Below, piece by piece: positions 36,239 to 45,229 of a stretch of DNA of 62,231 bases. The notes below the pieces were generated by a model. It searched no databases and was not told the DNA's origin. It saw only the letters and a program-made list of their open reading frames with translations. The number at the start of each line of letters is the position of its first letter. The stretch's first letter is position 1. The stretch spans positions 1-62,231 of the forward strand of contig JAJRQY010000124.1 in NCBI GenBank assembly GCA_024280015.1, written 5' to 3'. This DNA is from Actinomycetes bacterium (GTDB lineage Bacteria; Actinomycetota; Acidimicrobiia; Acidimicrobiales; SZUA-35). The translations under genes and the position numbers were made by a program.

Positions 36239-36971
36239 GTCGCCCCAAGACATGCTGGACTTGACGGGCCGCGTTGTCATCGTCACCGGCGCAACCGGTG
36301 GAATCGGCGCAGGCATCAGCGAACGGCTCCAACTGGCCGGGGCAACTATTGTCACCCACCGACGCAGCGGCCCAGCTCAGAGCGCTGACCTCATCGTCGA
36401 CCTCACCGCAGCGGACGCTCCGGACCAGATCGTCGACCAGGTTCTGGAACGCCACGGTCACATCGATGGACTGGTCAACAATGCTGGCATCCAGACTTTG
36501 GGGCACTTCAACCAACTCAAAGATGACGAGTGGCGAGAAATGATCGAGGTCAACCTGACCGCCAGCCACCGCCTAACCCAAGCCGTGGCCTCGGTCATGG
36601 GTGGACAAGGCACCGGTGGTTCCATCGTCCACATCGCCTCCATCGAAGGACACCAACCGACCGAGTTGCATGGTCACTATTCCGTCTCCAAGGCCGGCCT
36701 AATCGCCCACGCCAAAGCTGCGGCTTTGGCCTACGGGCCTAGTGGCGTTCGGGTGAATACCATTTCGCCTGGACTCATCAACCGACCGGGGCTGGCCGAT
36801 GACTGGCCAGACGGAGTGGAGCGTTGGACCTCAAGCGCACCCCTTGGCCGCATGGGAGAACCCTCCGACATCGGTGATGCCTGCCTCTTTCTGATCTCCG
36901 ACCTGTCCCGGTGGGTCACCGGCATCGATCTGATAGTCGACGGTGGGGTGCTCACCCGACCAACCTGGTGA
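36231..36971 (+). CDS. Short-chain dehydrogenase/reductase (SDR)
   Basis: About 246 residues. Cofactor motif TGATGGIGAGI, NNAGIQ, active-site Ser in VHIASIEGHQ and catalytic YSVSK are all present. Its start is inside the cupin gene (8-base overlap). Its substrate is unknown; gene order suggests a sugar or sugar-alcohol step next to nucleoside use. Confidence 0.85.
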   Translation: MTESPQDMLDLTGRVVIVTGATGGIGAGISERLQLAGATIVTHRRSGPAQSADLIVDLTAADAPDQIVDQVLERHGHIDGLVNNAGIQTLGHFNQLKDDEWREMIEVNLTASHRLTQAVASVMGGQGTGGSIVHIASIEGHQPTELHGHYSVSKAGLIAHAKAAALAYGPSGVRVNTISPGLINRPGLADDWPDGVERWTSSAPLGRMGEPSDIGDACLFLISDLSRWVTGIDLIVDGGVLTRPTW

Positions 36972-37037
36972 CCAACCGCGCCCAACGACTCAACTATCCC
37001 CAACCAACAGCCAGCCAAACAAGTTAGGTGAATCACC

Positions 37038-37856
37038 ATGTTGTATGAAGATCTGCAATCGACAGCGAAACGGATCAACGAACTCAGCGGGGCGGAACAT
37101 CACGATGTGGTCGCCGTGCTTGGGTCCGGCCTGGGGAGCTATCCAGCAACAGTGCCTGATGCCACCATCATCGACTACGGCGATCTACCGGGCTTCCCCC
37201 AGCCTGGGGCCAGTGGTCATGCGGGCAAGGCCTATTCGGTCCAGATGGGCGACAACCGCGTTCTCCTTTTGGCTGGTCGATCACACGCCTATGAGGGGCA
37301 TTCAATGGAGTCCATCACCTTCGCCGTTCGCTGCTCGATTCTGGCCGGGTGCGCCAAGGTAGTTCTGACCAATGCTGCGGGCGGTGTCGCCGACGGGATG
37401 GAAGCCGGTGATCTCACCCTGATCACCGACCACCTCAACCTGTCCGGGCTCAGCCCACTAGGGGGCAAGAACGACGATCGACTTGGCCCACGTTTCCCCG
37501 ACATGACAGACGTGTACTCACCAGGCTTGCAAGACAAGGCCAGGGCAGCATCAGCCAAGGTCGGCGTGCCGCTACGCGAAGGAATCTATGCCTGGTGGCA
37601 AGGCCCGAGTTTCGAAACCCCGGCCGAAGTTCAGATGTCCAAGATCCTTGGCGCCGCACTGGTCGGCATGTCAACGGTTCCCGAGGCGGTGGCTGCACGC
37701 CATATGGGAGCCGAAGTAGTTGGCATCTCGTTGGTGACGAATCTGGCAGCAGGAATCTCGCCGAATCCATTGTCCGGCGAAGAAGTGATGGAAACCGCAG
37801 CCATGGCGGCCAAGGACTTCAATGCCCTCTTCGATGCTTTGCTCCCCACCCTCTAG
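37038..37856 (+). CDS. punA: Purine-nucleoside phosphorylase (trimeric type)
   Basis: About 272 residues. VVAVLGSGLGSY is the phosphate loop, LLAGRSHAYEGH follows, and VLTNAAGGVADGM, WWQGPSFETPAE and MSTVPEAVAARHMG match the trimeric (eukaryote-like) class that splits inosine and guanosine, with their deoxy forms, into base and (deoxy)ribose-1-phosphate. The phosphate-, base- and sugar-binding motifs are all visible. It lies between an importer for nucleosides and deoC, exactly where it is expected. Confidence 0.93.
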   Translation: MLYEDLQSTAKRINELSGAEHHDVVAVLGSGLGSYPATVPDATIIDYGDLPGFPQPGASGHAGKAYSVQMGDNRVLLLAGRSHAYEGHSMESITFAVRCSILAGCAKVVLTNAAGGVADGMEAGDLTLITDHLNLSGLSPLGGKNDDRLGPRFPDMTDVYSPGLQDKARAASAKVGVPLREGIYAWWQGPSFETPAEVQMSKILGAALVGMSTVPEAVAARHMGAEVVGISLVTNLAAGISPNPLSGEEVMETAAMAAKDFNALFDALLPTL

Positions 37857-37887
37857 AGAGCTGCCCTCCTCTAGAACCGAACAGCCG

Positions 37888-38724
37888 CTACAGAACGGTG
37901 CGGACTTCCCACAGTTCGGGGAAGAGCTCAACTTCCAGCATGCGCCGAAGGTAGCTCACTCCCCCGGTTCCCCCGGTGCCGCGCTTCAGACCAATAATGC
38001 GCTCGACCGTGGTCACGTGGTTGAAGCGCCAGCGGCGGAAATAGTCCTCAAAATCAACCAGCTTCTCGGCCAAGTCATAGAGCTGCCAGTACTTCTCCGG
38101 GTCTTGGTAGACCTGTTTCCAAGCCTGGACAACTCCGTCATTTGGTTTGTGGGTACGAGCGACGTCGCGTTCCAGGACCTCTGAAGGAATGGTGATTCCC
38201 GACTTGTTCAAGTGAATCAAAACCGCGTCATACAATGATGGGCGAGCAAGTTCTGCTTGAAGCATTGCCAGCACCTCAGGGTTGTGCTCATGAGGTCGCA
38301 GCATCGCGTGGTTGCGGTTTCCAACTACGTACTCGATCAGGCGATATTGGTAGGACTGGAAACCCGATGACTGGCCCAAGTCGTCGCGAAAATCGGTGTA
38401 TTCGCTAGGAGTCATGGTGCGAAGCACATCCCACGCATTATTGAGCTGCTCAAAGATGCGAGCCACTCGGGCCAGCATCTTGAAAGCGGGCGGAAGGTTG
38501 CCCGCTTCAATAGCTAAGCGAGCGGCAGCAATCTCATGGATGGCCAACTTCATCCAAAGCTCCGACGTCTGATGCTGGATCACAAACAACATCTCGTCGT
38601 GGGCATCAGTGCGTGGATGCTGAGCCGACAGAATCTGTTCGATACTCAGGTAGTCGCCGTAAGACATACGTCCATCAAAAGACATCTGGGCACCCTCGAC
38701 CGCGGGGTCATAAGGCTGGTTCAT
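37888..38724 (-). CDS. kynA: Tryptophan 2,3-dioxygenase
   Basis: About 278 residues. [50 protein letters not shown] and [18 protein letters not shown] are diagnostic for the heme enzyme that converts L-tryptophan to N-formylkynurenine. It is transcribed against the surrounding nucleoside genes. No other kynurenine-pathway gene is in the window. Divergent from deoC. Confidence 0.95.
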   Translation of the reverse strand: MNQPYDPAVEGAQMSFDGRMSYGDYLSIEQILSAQHPRTDAHDEMLFVIQHQTSELWMKLAIHEIAAARLAIEAGNLPPAFKMLARVARIFEQLNNAWDVLRTMTPSEYTDFRDDLGQSSGFQSYQYRLIEYVVGNRNHAMLRPHEHNPEVLAMLQAELARPSLYDAVLIHLNKSGITIPSEVLERDVARTHKPNDGVVQAWKQVYQDPEKYWQLYDLAEKLVDFEDYFRRWRFNHVTTVERIIGLKRGTGGTGGVSYLRRMLEVELFPELWEVRTVL

Positions 38725-38964
38725 TTCGTGTTCCTTCCATGAGCACTCAGGCTGTCAGGTGGACACACGCCTTTGCTACTTCAATCCTGTCCATTGCCTT
38801 GTCGACAATACCGTAATCCATTCGACCATCCGACAGAGGAATCGACCGCAGGCTGGTCGCAACTGGGTGCAGACCTCTCGACTGTGCCAACGTTCACCGT
38901 GTCACAGCCATTCACGCTCCTCAACTGGTTTCTATCATGGCCATGGTGTGGCAGACTTGACGAA

Positions 38965-39915
38965 ATGAGTACGAACCCCGGGTTAGTCAGCGCATCGCAG
39001 CCCTTTGCCCCGCGGACGCGTAGCGGCGTTTCTCTCCGCATGACCTCGGTTGACGAGGTCGGGATAGAGGCACGGGCCAAAGCATTCTCAACCCGCTCCA
39101 TCAAGGCACGATCCAAACGCGGTGCCCTTCACCTGACAATCTCTTGCATCGACCTCACTACCTTGGAAGGCATGGACACACCGGGCAAGGTCGCCGCCTT
39201 ATGCCAAAAAGCGGTCCGGCCTGATGCCTTTAACCCGGCCATCCCACCGGTCGCCGCGGTCTGCGTCTACCCCGAACTCGTCCCCTTCGCCGTCCAGCAC
39301 ACCAAGGATTCTCCCGTCAAGGTCGCCAGCGTTGCCGGCGCCTTCCCTTCGGGCCAATCGACCCTGGACGTTCGCACCGCGGACATTCGAGCCGCGGTAG
39401 CGGCCGGCGCCGATGAGATCGACATCGTCATCAGCCGAGGAGCCTTCCTCTCCGGGAACTATGACTATGTCTTCAACGAGATCGAGGTCCAGAAAGAGGC
39501 CTGCGGCCAAGCCCACCTCAAGGTGATTCTGGAAACTGGTGAACTCGGAACCTATGACCAGATTCGCAAGGCTTCCATGCTGGCCATGGCCGCCGGAGCC
39601 GACTTCATCAAGACCAGTACCGGCAAGGTCTCCAACAACGCCACCATGCCAGTCGCCTTATGTATGGCTGAGGCCATTCGTGACTACGCCGACCAGACCG
39701 GTGAGATTGTCGGCCTCAAGGTGGCCGGCGGTATTCGAACCGCCAAACAAGCCTGGCATTATCTGGTTTTGATTAGCGAAACCCTCGGCGAAGACTGGCT
39801 TACCCCGGACCTCTTCCGCATCGGAGCCTCAAGCCTGCTCAATGATGCCTTACTGCAAGTTCAGAAACTGGATACCGGCCGCTACCCCGGCCCTCGCGAC
39901 GTGAGTATTGACTGA
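38965..39915 (+). CDS. deoC: Deoxyribose-phosphate aldolase
   Basis: About 316 residues from the ATG at 38965. A frame stays open to 38773 but the extra 64 residues are not protein-like. The Schiff-base Lys is in DFIKTSTGK, and VAAVCVYPELVPFAV and EIDIVISRGAFLSGNY are typical of the longer, animal-like DERA group. It cleaves 2-deoxyribose-5-phosphate to glyceraldehyde-3-phosphate and acetaldehyde. The two aldehyde dehydrogenase genes follow at 14 bases and likely oxidise the product. Confidence 0.94.
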   Translation: MSTNPGLVSASQPFAPRTRSGVSLRMTSVDEVGIEARAKAFSTRSIKARSKRGALHLTISCIDLTTLEGMDTPGKVAALCQKAVRPDAFNPAIPPVAAVCVYPELVPFAVQHTKDSPVKVASVAGAFPSGQSTLDVRTADIRAAVAAGADEIDIVISRGAFLSGNYDYVFNEIEVQKEACGQAHLKVILETGELGTYDQIRKASMLAMAAGADFIKTSTGKVSNNATMPVALCMAEAIRDYADQTGEIVGLKVAGGIRTAKQAWHYLVLISETLGEDWLTPDLFRIGASSLLNDALLQVQKLDTGRYPGPRDVSID

Positions 39916-39929
39916 ATCATGAACCAACG

Positions 39930-41456
39930 ATGAGTACCGACAAGAACGACAAGGTCGAGCCTGCCTCTGGCGGCTCCGCCGTGGTGCCAAGCCCATTGGC
40001 TTTCGGCCTTGACTATGCGCCAGCTCCCGAATCCACCTCAATTGTTTCTATTGAGAAGGAGTACGGGCTGTTCATTGGCGGCAAATTTGTTGAGGCTCAG
40101 AGCGGCGAGACCTTCACCACCCTGTCTCCAGCCACCGAAGAACCGTTGGCTCAGATTGCCGCCGCTTCGGCCGCTGATGTTGACCGGGCTGTTGCCGCTG
40201 CCCGCAAGGCTCAAACCGAGGTTTGGGGCCCAATGCCTGGGCGAGAGCGGGCCAAGTATCTGTTCCGTATTGCCCGCCAGTTGCAAGAACGTGCCCGCGA
40301 GTTTGCCGTGCTGGAAACCATGGATGGCGGCAAGCCAATCAAGGAAAGCCGTGACGTCGACATTCCCTTGTCGGCTGCCTACTTCTTCTACTACGCCGGT
40401 TGGGCTGACAAGTTGGAGTACGCCTTCCCTGGCCGCAAGGTGGCCCCACGAGGTGTCGTCGGCCAGATCATTCCTTGGAATTTCCCCCTCCTGATGGCGT
40501 CATGGAAGCTGGCACCAGCACTGGCTACCGGCAACACCGTGGTGCTCAAGCCAGCCGAAACCACTCCCCTGACTGCCCTGCTCCTGGCCCAGCTCATGCA
40601 GGATGTTGGCTTGCCCGATGGAGTCGTCAATTTCGTTACTGGTGCTGGCCCAACTGGCGCGGCCCTGGTGGAGCATGGAGATATTGACAAGCTGGCATTC
40701 ACTGGGTCGACCGCGGTTGGCAAGCAGATCCAACGCTCGGCCGCCGCCCGTGGCGTTCCTCTCACGTTGGAGCTCGGGGGTAAGGCCGCTCACATCGTCT
40801 TTGAAGACGCAGCAATCGAGCAGGCGGTTGAGGGTGTCATTGACGGCATCTACTTCAACCAGGGCCATGTGTGCTGTGCCGGCTCACGACTGCTGGTGCA
40901 GGAGTCCATTGCTGACTCCTTCGTTGAACGACTAAAACGACGGTTGGCCACGGTTCGGGTTGGTGATCCACTGGACAAGAACACCGACGTTGGGGCCATC
41001 AACTCCGCTGCCCAACTTGCACGGATCACCGAACTGGTGGAGTCTGGCGTGGCCGAAGGGGCCGAGCTGTACCAGCCCGACTGCTCGCTGCCCGACCGTG
41101 GTTTCTGGTTCAAGCCAACCATCTTCACCAATGTGCATCAAAGCCATCGGATTGCTCGTGACGAGATTTTCGGCCCGGTTCTTTCTGTCCTGACCTTTCG
41201 CACACCAGAAGAAGCGGTGGCCAAGGCCAACGACACACCCTATGGATTGTCGGCTGGAATCTGGACCGAGAAGGGTTCGAAGATTCTGTGGATGGCTGAC
41301 CGGTTGGATGCCGGAGTCATCTGGGCCAACACCTACAACAAGTTCGATCCGGCCAGCCCCTTTGGTGGCTACAAGGAAAGTGGTTTCGGACGAGAGGGTG
41401 GCTTGCATGGCCTGGTTCCCTACGTTTCACACACACCGATAGCGGGGGGTTCGTGA
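39930..41456 (+). CDS. Aldehyde dehydrogenase, catalytic subunit
   Basis: About 508 residues. GQIIPWNFPLLMASWKLAPAL, FTGSTAVGKQIQ, LELGGKAAHIVF (general-base Glu) and FNQGHVCCAGSRL (catalytic Cys) are all present. The N-terminus carries an extra 40 residues before the fold. It overlaps the next gene by GTGA or TGATG. In many actinobacteria deoC is followed by two aldehyde dehydrogenase genes of this kind. Expected to oxidise acetaldehyde or another aldehyde from deoxyribose. Confidence 0.92.
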   Translation: MSTDKNDKVEPASGGSAVVPSPLAFGLDYAPAPESTSIVSIEKEYGLFIGGKFVEAQSGETFTTLSPATEEPLAQIAAASAADVDRAVAAARKAQTEVWGPMPGRERAKYLFRIARQLQERAREFAVLETMDGGKPIKESRDVDIPLSAAYFFYYAGWADKLEYAFPGRKVAPRGVVGQIIPWNFPLLMASWKLAPALATGNTVVLKPAETTPLTALLLAQLMQDVGLPDGVVNFVTGAGPTGAALVEHGDIDKLAFTGSTAVGKQIQRSAAARGVPLTLELGGKAAHIVFEDAAIEQAVEGVIDGIYFNQGHVCCAGSRLLVQESIADSFVERLKRRLATVRVGDPLDKNTDVGAINSAAQLARITELVESGVAEGAELYQPDCSLPDRGFWFKPTIFTNVHQSHRIARDEIFGPVLSVLTFRTPEEAVAKANDTPYGLSAGIWTEKGSKILWMADRLDAGVIWANTYNKFDPASPFGGYKESGFGREGGLHGLVPYVSHTPIAGGS

Positions 41457-42301
41457 TGGTCGAGCGACTGGATGTTCAAAAGACCTACAAGCTGTTTATT
41501 GGTGGCGCGTTCCCCCGGTCCGAATCGGGTCGTACCTTTGCCGTCAATGATGCCGACGGTTCCCTGATTGCCAATGTGGCGTGGGCCTCTCGCAAGGATT
41601 TGCGTGAGGCTGTTCGTGCTGCTCGTTCGGCCCAGTCGGGGTGGGCTGGTCGTACCGCATACAACCGTGGCCAGATCCTGTATCGGGTGGCCGAGGTGAT
41701 GGAAGGCCGACGAACACAGTTCGTCGAAGAACTTCGCCATTGTGGTGTCGATGCTCGCAAGGCACGACGCGAAGTCGACAAGGCCATCGATCGTTGGGTT
41801 TGGTACGCCGGCTGGTGCGACAAGTTCCAGCATGTCGCTGGAACCGTCAATCCGGTGGCTGGCCCCTACTTCAACTTCACCTTCCCCGAACCAACCGGTG
41901 TGGTTGGTGTCGTGTCACCGGATAGTCCGAGCCTGCTTGGCTTGGCCTCTCGCCTGGCTCCGGCCTTGGTCAGTGGCAATACTGCCATCGTGCTGGCTGG
42001 CCAGAGTTCGCCGCTCGCGGCGGTAGCCATGGCTGAAGTCTTTGCCACCTCCGATGTACCCGGTGGCGTGGTCAACATCTTGACTGGCGATAGCAGCGAG
42101 CTGCTGCCCTGGCTACTTGGTCATCGTGACGTGAATGCCGTCGACTTGACTGGGGCACCACAGGACCTGGACCCCGATGTCATTGCTGAAGCAGCCGACA
42201 ATGTGAAACGTCTGGTCCGGGGCGAGGCCGATGAGCAGAGTCCCTACGTCATCGCTGACTTCTGCGAGATGAAGACCGTCTGGCACCCCCTCGGGCGATA
42301 G
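41453..42301 (+). CDS. Short aldehyde dehydrogenase-like protein lacking the catalytic domain
   Basis: About 282 residues. It aligns with the N-terminal, NAD-binding half of aldehyde dehydrogenases (TYKLFIGGAFPRSESGRTF, AARSAQSGWAGRTAYNR, VVSPDSPSLLGLASRLAPAL) but ends before the Cys-containing domain. The LGG Glu motif and the catalytic Cys are absent. Tandem arrangement with a complete partner mirrors the ALDH16 group, where a full aldehyde dehydrogenase is fused to a non-catalytic second one. It may be a structural subunit. Coupled to the preceding gene by a 4-base (GTG) or 1-base (ATG 41456) overlap. Confidence 0.85.
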   Translation: MMVERLDVQKTYKLFIGGAFPRSESGRTFAVNDADGSLIANVAWASRKDLREAVRAARSAQSGWAGRTAYNRGQILYRVAEVMEGRRTQFVEELRHCGVDARKARREVDKAIDRWVWYAGWCDKFQHVAGTVNPVAGPYFNFTFPEPTGVVGVVSPDSPSLLGLASRLAPALVSGNTAIVLAGQSSPLAAVAMAEVFATSDVPGGVVNILTGDSSELLPWLLGHRDVNAVDLTGAPQDLDPDVIAEAADNVKRLVRGEADEQSPYVIADFCEMKTVWHPLGR

Positions 42302-42477
42302 CCATGAGCGGTAACCCCTGGTGAGACAGTCCCTGGCGCGTTAGGTCCTGCCATGCCGGTCATAAAACTGGCAGATTTCGGAACGATCGCGCCGATTGTG
42401 GCGGAAACATATACCCGATGCCTGCTTCCATGTCGTTTCGGCATGATCGTGCTGAATACTACTACCACACACCCAAG

Positions 42478-42516
42478 TTCGGTCGATAGACTAGATATCC
42501 GTACGATCGAACCGAA
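42478..42516. promoter_or_regulatory. Probable HipB operator upstream of hipBA
   Basis: TTCGGTCGAT (42478-42487) and ATCGAACCGAA (42506-42516) are inverted copies with one extra base in the right arm, separated by 18 bases. A TAGACT -10-like box overlaps the left arm. It lies 14 bases before the hipB GTG, a sensible place for autoregulation. Confidence 0.5.
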
Positions 42517-42530
42517 TTTGAGGTGGAGAA

Positions 42531-42740
42531 GTGGAAACCAAAACGGCAGAGTTGGGGATGACGGCTCGCGATCGACGCCGTGCACTTGGGCTCCGCCAAG
42601 AAGAGCTCGCCGATCTTGCCGGAGTGTCTATTCGCTTCATTCACAGCCTTGAACACGGCAAACCAACCCTGCGTCTGGACAAGCTTCTGAATGTTCTTGA
42701 GGTGCTCGGACTTGATCTTCAGGTCGTATCCCGAACATGA
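42531..42740 (+). CDS. hipB: HipB-like antitoxin/helix-turn-helix protein
   Basis: 69 residues from GTG 42531 with an upstream GGTGGAG. The helix-turn-helix is RRALGLRQEELADLAGVSIRFIHSLEHG, followed by LRLDKLLNVLEVLGLDL, the usual y4mF/HipB pattern. It overlaps hipA by ATGA. It should bind DNA and neutralise the kinase. Confidence 0.88.
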   Translation: METKTAELGMTARDRRRALGLRQEELADLAGVSIRFIHSLEHGKPTLRLDKLLNVLEVLGLDLQVVSRT

Positions 42741-43954
42741 GTACCAATCGGAAATCGGTGAAATCGGTCGCTCGAGCCGACGTCTACAAGGGCGGCCATT
42801 TTGCCGCCACCCTCAGTCGCTCCGCTATGGGAGTGGTATTCGCCTACCAACCTGACTATCTGTCTTCGGCAAGCCAGCCGGTCTGTGTTTCCTTGCCGCT
42901 ACGTGCCGAGTCCTATCTCACCGCAGGCGGTGCCGTGCCTCCATTCTTCGCTGGCTTGCTTCCAGAAGGGCGGCGGCTGACGGCTCTTCGGCAACGGATT
43001 AAGACTTCGGCTGACGATGAGCTATCGCTGCTCCTGGCGGTAGGCACCGATCCGATTGGCGATGTAGTTGTGGTTCCAGCGGGGTCACACCCGAAGCCAG
43101 CTGAGCCGCTCATGAATATCGCGGGCTCATTTGACACGATCCGATTCGTCGACGTCTTGAACCAACAAGGAATCATCGACCCCGTAGCCATTCCCGGAGT
43201 GCAAGACAAGGCATCGCTCAAGGGGCTGTCCTTGCCAATTGGTCAGGCCAGCGATCGTTTCATTCTCAAGATGGATCCCCCGGAACACCCCAACATTGTT
43301 GCCAACGAAGCGTACTTTCTGGCCTTGTCAACCCAGGCAGGGATCCCAACTGCCGACTTCACCAATGTCACTGATGCCGATGGGCGGCCAGGGCTGTTGG
43401 TGCGAAGATTCGATCGTGTGGCCACCGAAGACGGGCCAACTTCGCTTGAGTGTGAGGACGCCTGCCAACTCATGGGCCGCTGGCCCGCAGACAAGTACAA
43501 CTTGACGTCCGAAGCAGTCGCTCGTTCGATCACGGCGAGATGCGCGGCCCCCATAGTCGCTGCTCGCGATGTCCTGCGGCAACTGGTGTTCGCCTGGCTC
43601 ACCGGCAATGGCGACGTACACGCCAAGAACCTTTCTGTTTTGCGAGACCGCGATGGGGAACGACATCTCTCCCCGGCCTACGACTTGCCCTCGACCGTCC
43701 CCTACGGGGACACCACCATGGCACTTTCCATCGGCGGAAGGACCCAAGGCATTTCTCGGCGGCGATGGATCGAGTTTGGCCAGTCCATTGGAGTTCGCGA
43801 AGCAGCAACTACCAAAACTATCGACGGCTTACTGGACGCTACTGCTGACCTGACGAAAGCTCTTTCCGAGGGTGCGCTCCCCTTCGACCAGACCATCACC
43901 CACAAACTCGTTGCGGAGCTACGCAACCGACGCCAGCTACTGACCAACCGCTAA
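42737..43954 (+). CDS. hipA: HipA-family serine/threonine kinase toxin
   Basis: About 405 residues. The N-terminal subdomain (VVFAYQPDYLS...PFFAGLLPEG) and IPGVQDKASLKG (the Q-x-K segment) lead into the kinase core. GNGDVHAKNLSVL is the catalytic loop and SPAYDLPSTVPYGD the metal-binding element. In E. coli HipA phosphorylates glutamyl-tRNA synthetase and causes persistence. All catalytic residues are present, so the kinase should be active. Confidence 0.92.
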   Translation: MSTNRKSVKSVARADVYKGGHFAATLSRSAMGVVFAYQPDYLSSASQPVCVSLPLRAESYLTAGGAVPPFFAGLLPEGRRLTALRQRIKTSADDELSLLLAVGTDPIGDVVVVPAGSHPKPAEPLMNIAGSFDTIRFVDVLNQQGIIDPVAIPGVQDKASLKGLSLPIGQASDRFILKMDPPEHPNIVANEAYFLALSTQAGIPTADFTNVTDADGRPGLLVRRFDRVATEDGPTSLECEDACQLMGRWPADKYNLTSEAVARSITARCAAPIVAARDVLRQLVFAWLTGNGDVHAKNLSVLRDRDGERHLSPAYDLPSTVPYGDTTMALSIGGRTQGISRRRWIEFGQSIGVREAATTKTIDGLLDATADLTKALSEGALPFDQTITHKLVAELRNRRQLLTNR

Positions 43955-44012
43955 CAGGCCGATCCTCGGGCTCAACACGCCCTGCGGCGCCAAAGCGAAG
44001 AGCAATGGCTTG

Positions 44013-45128
44013 TTAGCCGACTTCGGAAATGTCGAGCACAACGGCTGGACCTGAGTGCAAGGTGGAGCGGGTCGGGTTCTGGTTGTAGACCCCGGTGTAC
44101 AAAAGGCCGACGGCTAGTTGGGTGCCATCGGGGGAGAAATCCATGTCGAAGGGTGCTTCGAGCATTTCCAGTTCGGCCACCACCTTGCCGGTGTCGGTGT
44201 CATAGAACGTGAGGAGTCGTGACACCGAATTGACGACCAGGAGGCTGTTGTCCGGTGAAAGGGCCATGTCGACGGTTGGACTGAAGATGTCACCACCAAT
44301 GAACATGTCATCAGCCACAACGACAATGTCCAACAGCTTTTCGCCGGTCGTGGTGTCCCAGATAATGAGGTGTCCCTCGGCGTCGATGGAGACCAGTTGG
44401 GAGTCATCGTCGCTGTAGATCATCTCTGCGATTGGGGCTTGGTGGCCTTGCAACAGCATGCTCTCGTGCTCTTCGATGAGGGGCAGATTCAAGATCTCGT
44501 ACCCGAGATTGGCAACGGAGTAGGAGTCTTGGCCAGCGACAACCAGTTCAATCCCCGTCTCGACCGGAACCTCCTGCAAGAAGTCCCCGCTCTTGACATC
44601 ATAGAAGTGGAACACACTCTCGTTGTAGGAGAGCAGTGCATCCCAAGGTTCGACATAAGTCTCTTTGGAGTACGGGGGAACAGCACTATCTGCCACCTGT
44701 TGCTCGCCGTACATCGGGCCAGTAAAGACCCGGCCCGAGTTCATATAGCCCAGGTATCCGGCCTCGGTCACAATCATCTGGCCGCCGCCTTCGATAACGC
44801 AGTTGTCCTCACGGGACTCAGGGCACGTCGATACTCGACTCCCATCAGCGATCAACCACTCTTCAACCCGGTCCGAGGAGGTGTAGAGCCGCAGTCCGTC
44901 GGCAGAGAACTCGACCTCCTTGGTTGTTCTGGAATCGCGGCGACCGCCAGCGCCGGTGGGAAGCTCCTCCCCGCATCTAATCGAGGCCGATTGGGGAAGG
45001 TCTTCGTTTCTCTGCTCAATCCAGCACTCAGGAGTTGAAATGGCCAACGGACTTGTTGTGCAACTGGTGACGCAAAGTCCGATGGCAATGAGTCCACCGA
45101 CTAGCCCTTGACTAGGTCTTCCGCTCAT
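44013..45128 (-). CDS. WD40/beta-propeller lipoprotein
   Basis: About 371 residues. A signal peptide (GLVGGLIAIGLCVTSCTT) has a lipobox Cys near residue 23. Several propeller strands are readable: VEFSADGLRLYTSS, IYSDDDSQLVSIDAEGHLIIWDTTTGEKL and MALSPDNSLLVVNSVSRLLTFYDTDTGK, that is, at least three to four WD40-like blades. No enzymatic motif. Possibly a surface or periplasmic scaffold. Confidence 0.78.
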   Translation of the reverse strand: MSGRPSQGLVGGLIAIGLCVTSCTTSPLAISTPECWIEQRNEDLPQSASIRCGEELPTGAGGRRDSRTTKEVEFSADGLRLYTSSDRVEEWLIADGSRVSTCPESREDNCVIEGGGQMIVTEAGYLGYMNSGRVFTGPMYGEQQVADSAVPPYSKETYVEPWDALLSYNESVFHFYDVKSGDFLQEVPVETGIELVVAGQDSYSVANLGYEILNLPLIEEHESMLLQGHQAPIAEMIYSDDDSQLVSIDAEGHLIIWDTTTGEKLLDIVVVADDMFIGGDIFSPTVDMALSPDNSLLVVNSVSRLLTFYDTDTGKVVAELEMLEAPFDMDFSPDGTQLAVGLLYTGVYNQNPTRSTLHSGPAVVLDISEVG

Positions 45129-45229
45129 CGAGAGCCGCCTGCACTATTGATTCCACTCATAGGAGCGGAGGGTATGTCTCGACCGTGTCTTGGGGCGAAA
45201 CCGAGCGCCACTGTGGTCAAAGCCGGTTG

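Noticed and set aside
42302-42530. Small frames between the aldehyde dehydrogenase pair and hipB
   Set aside because: No ribosome site, no recognisable sequence and mutual overlap; only the hip operator region is credible here.
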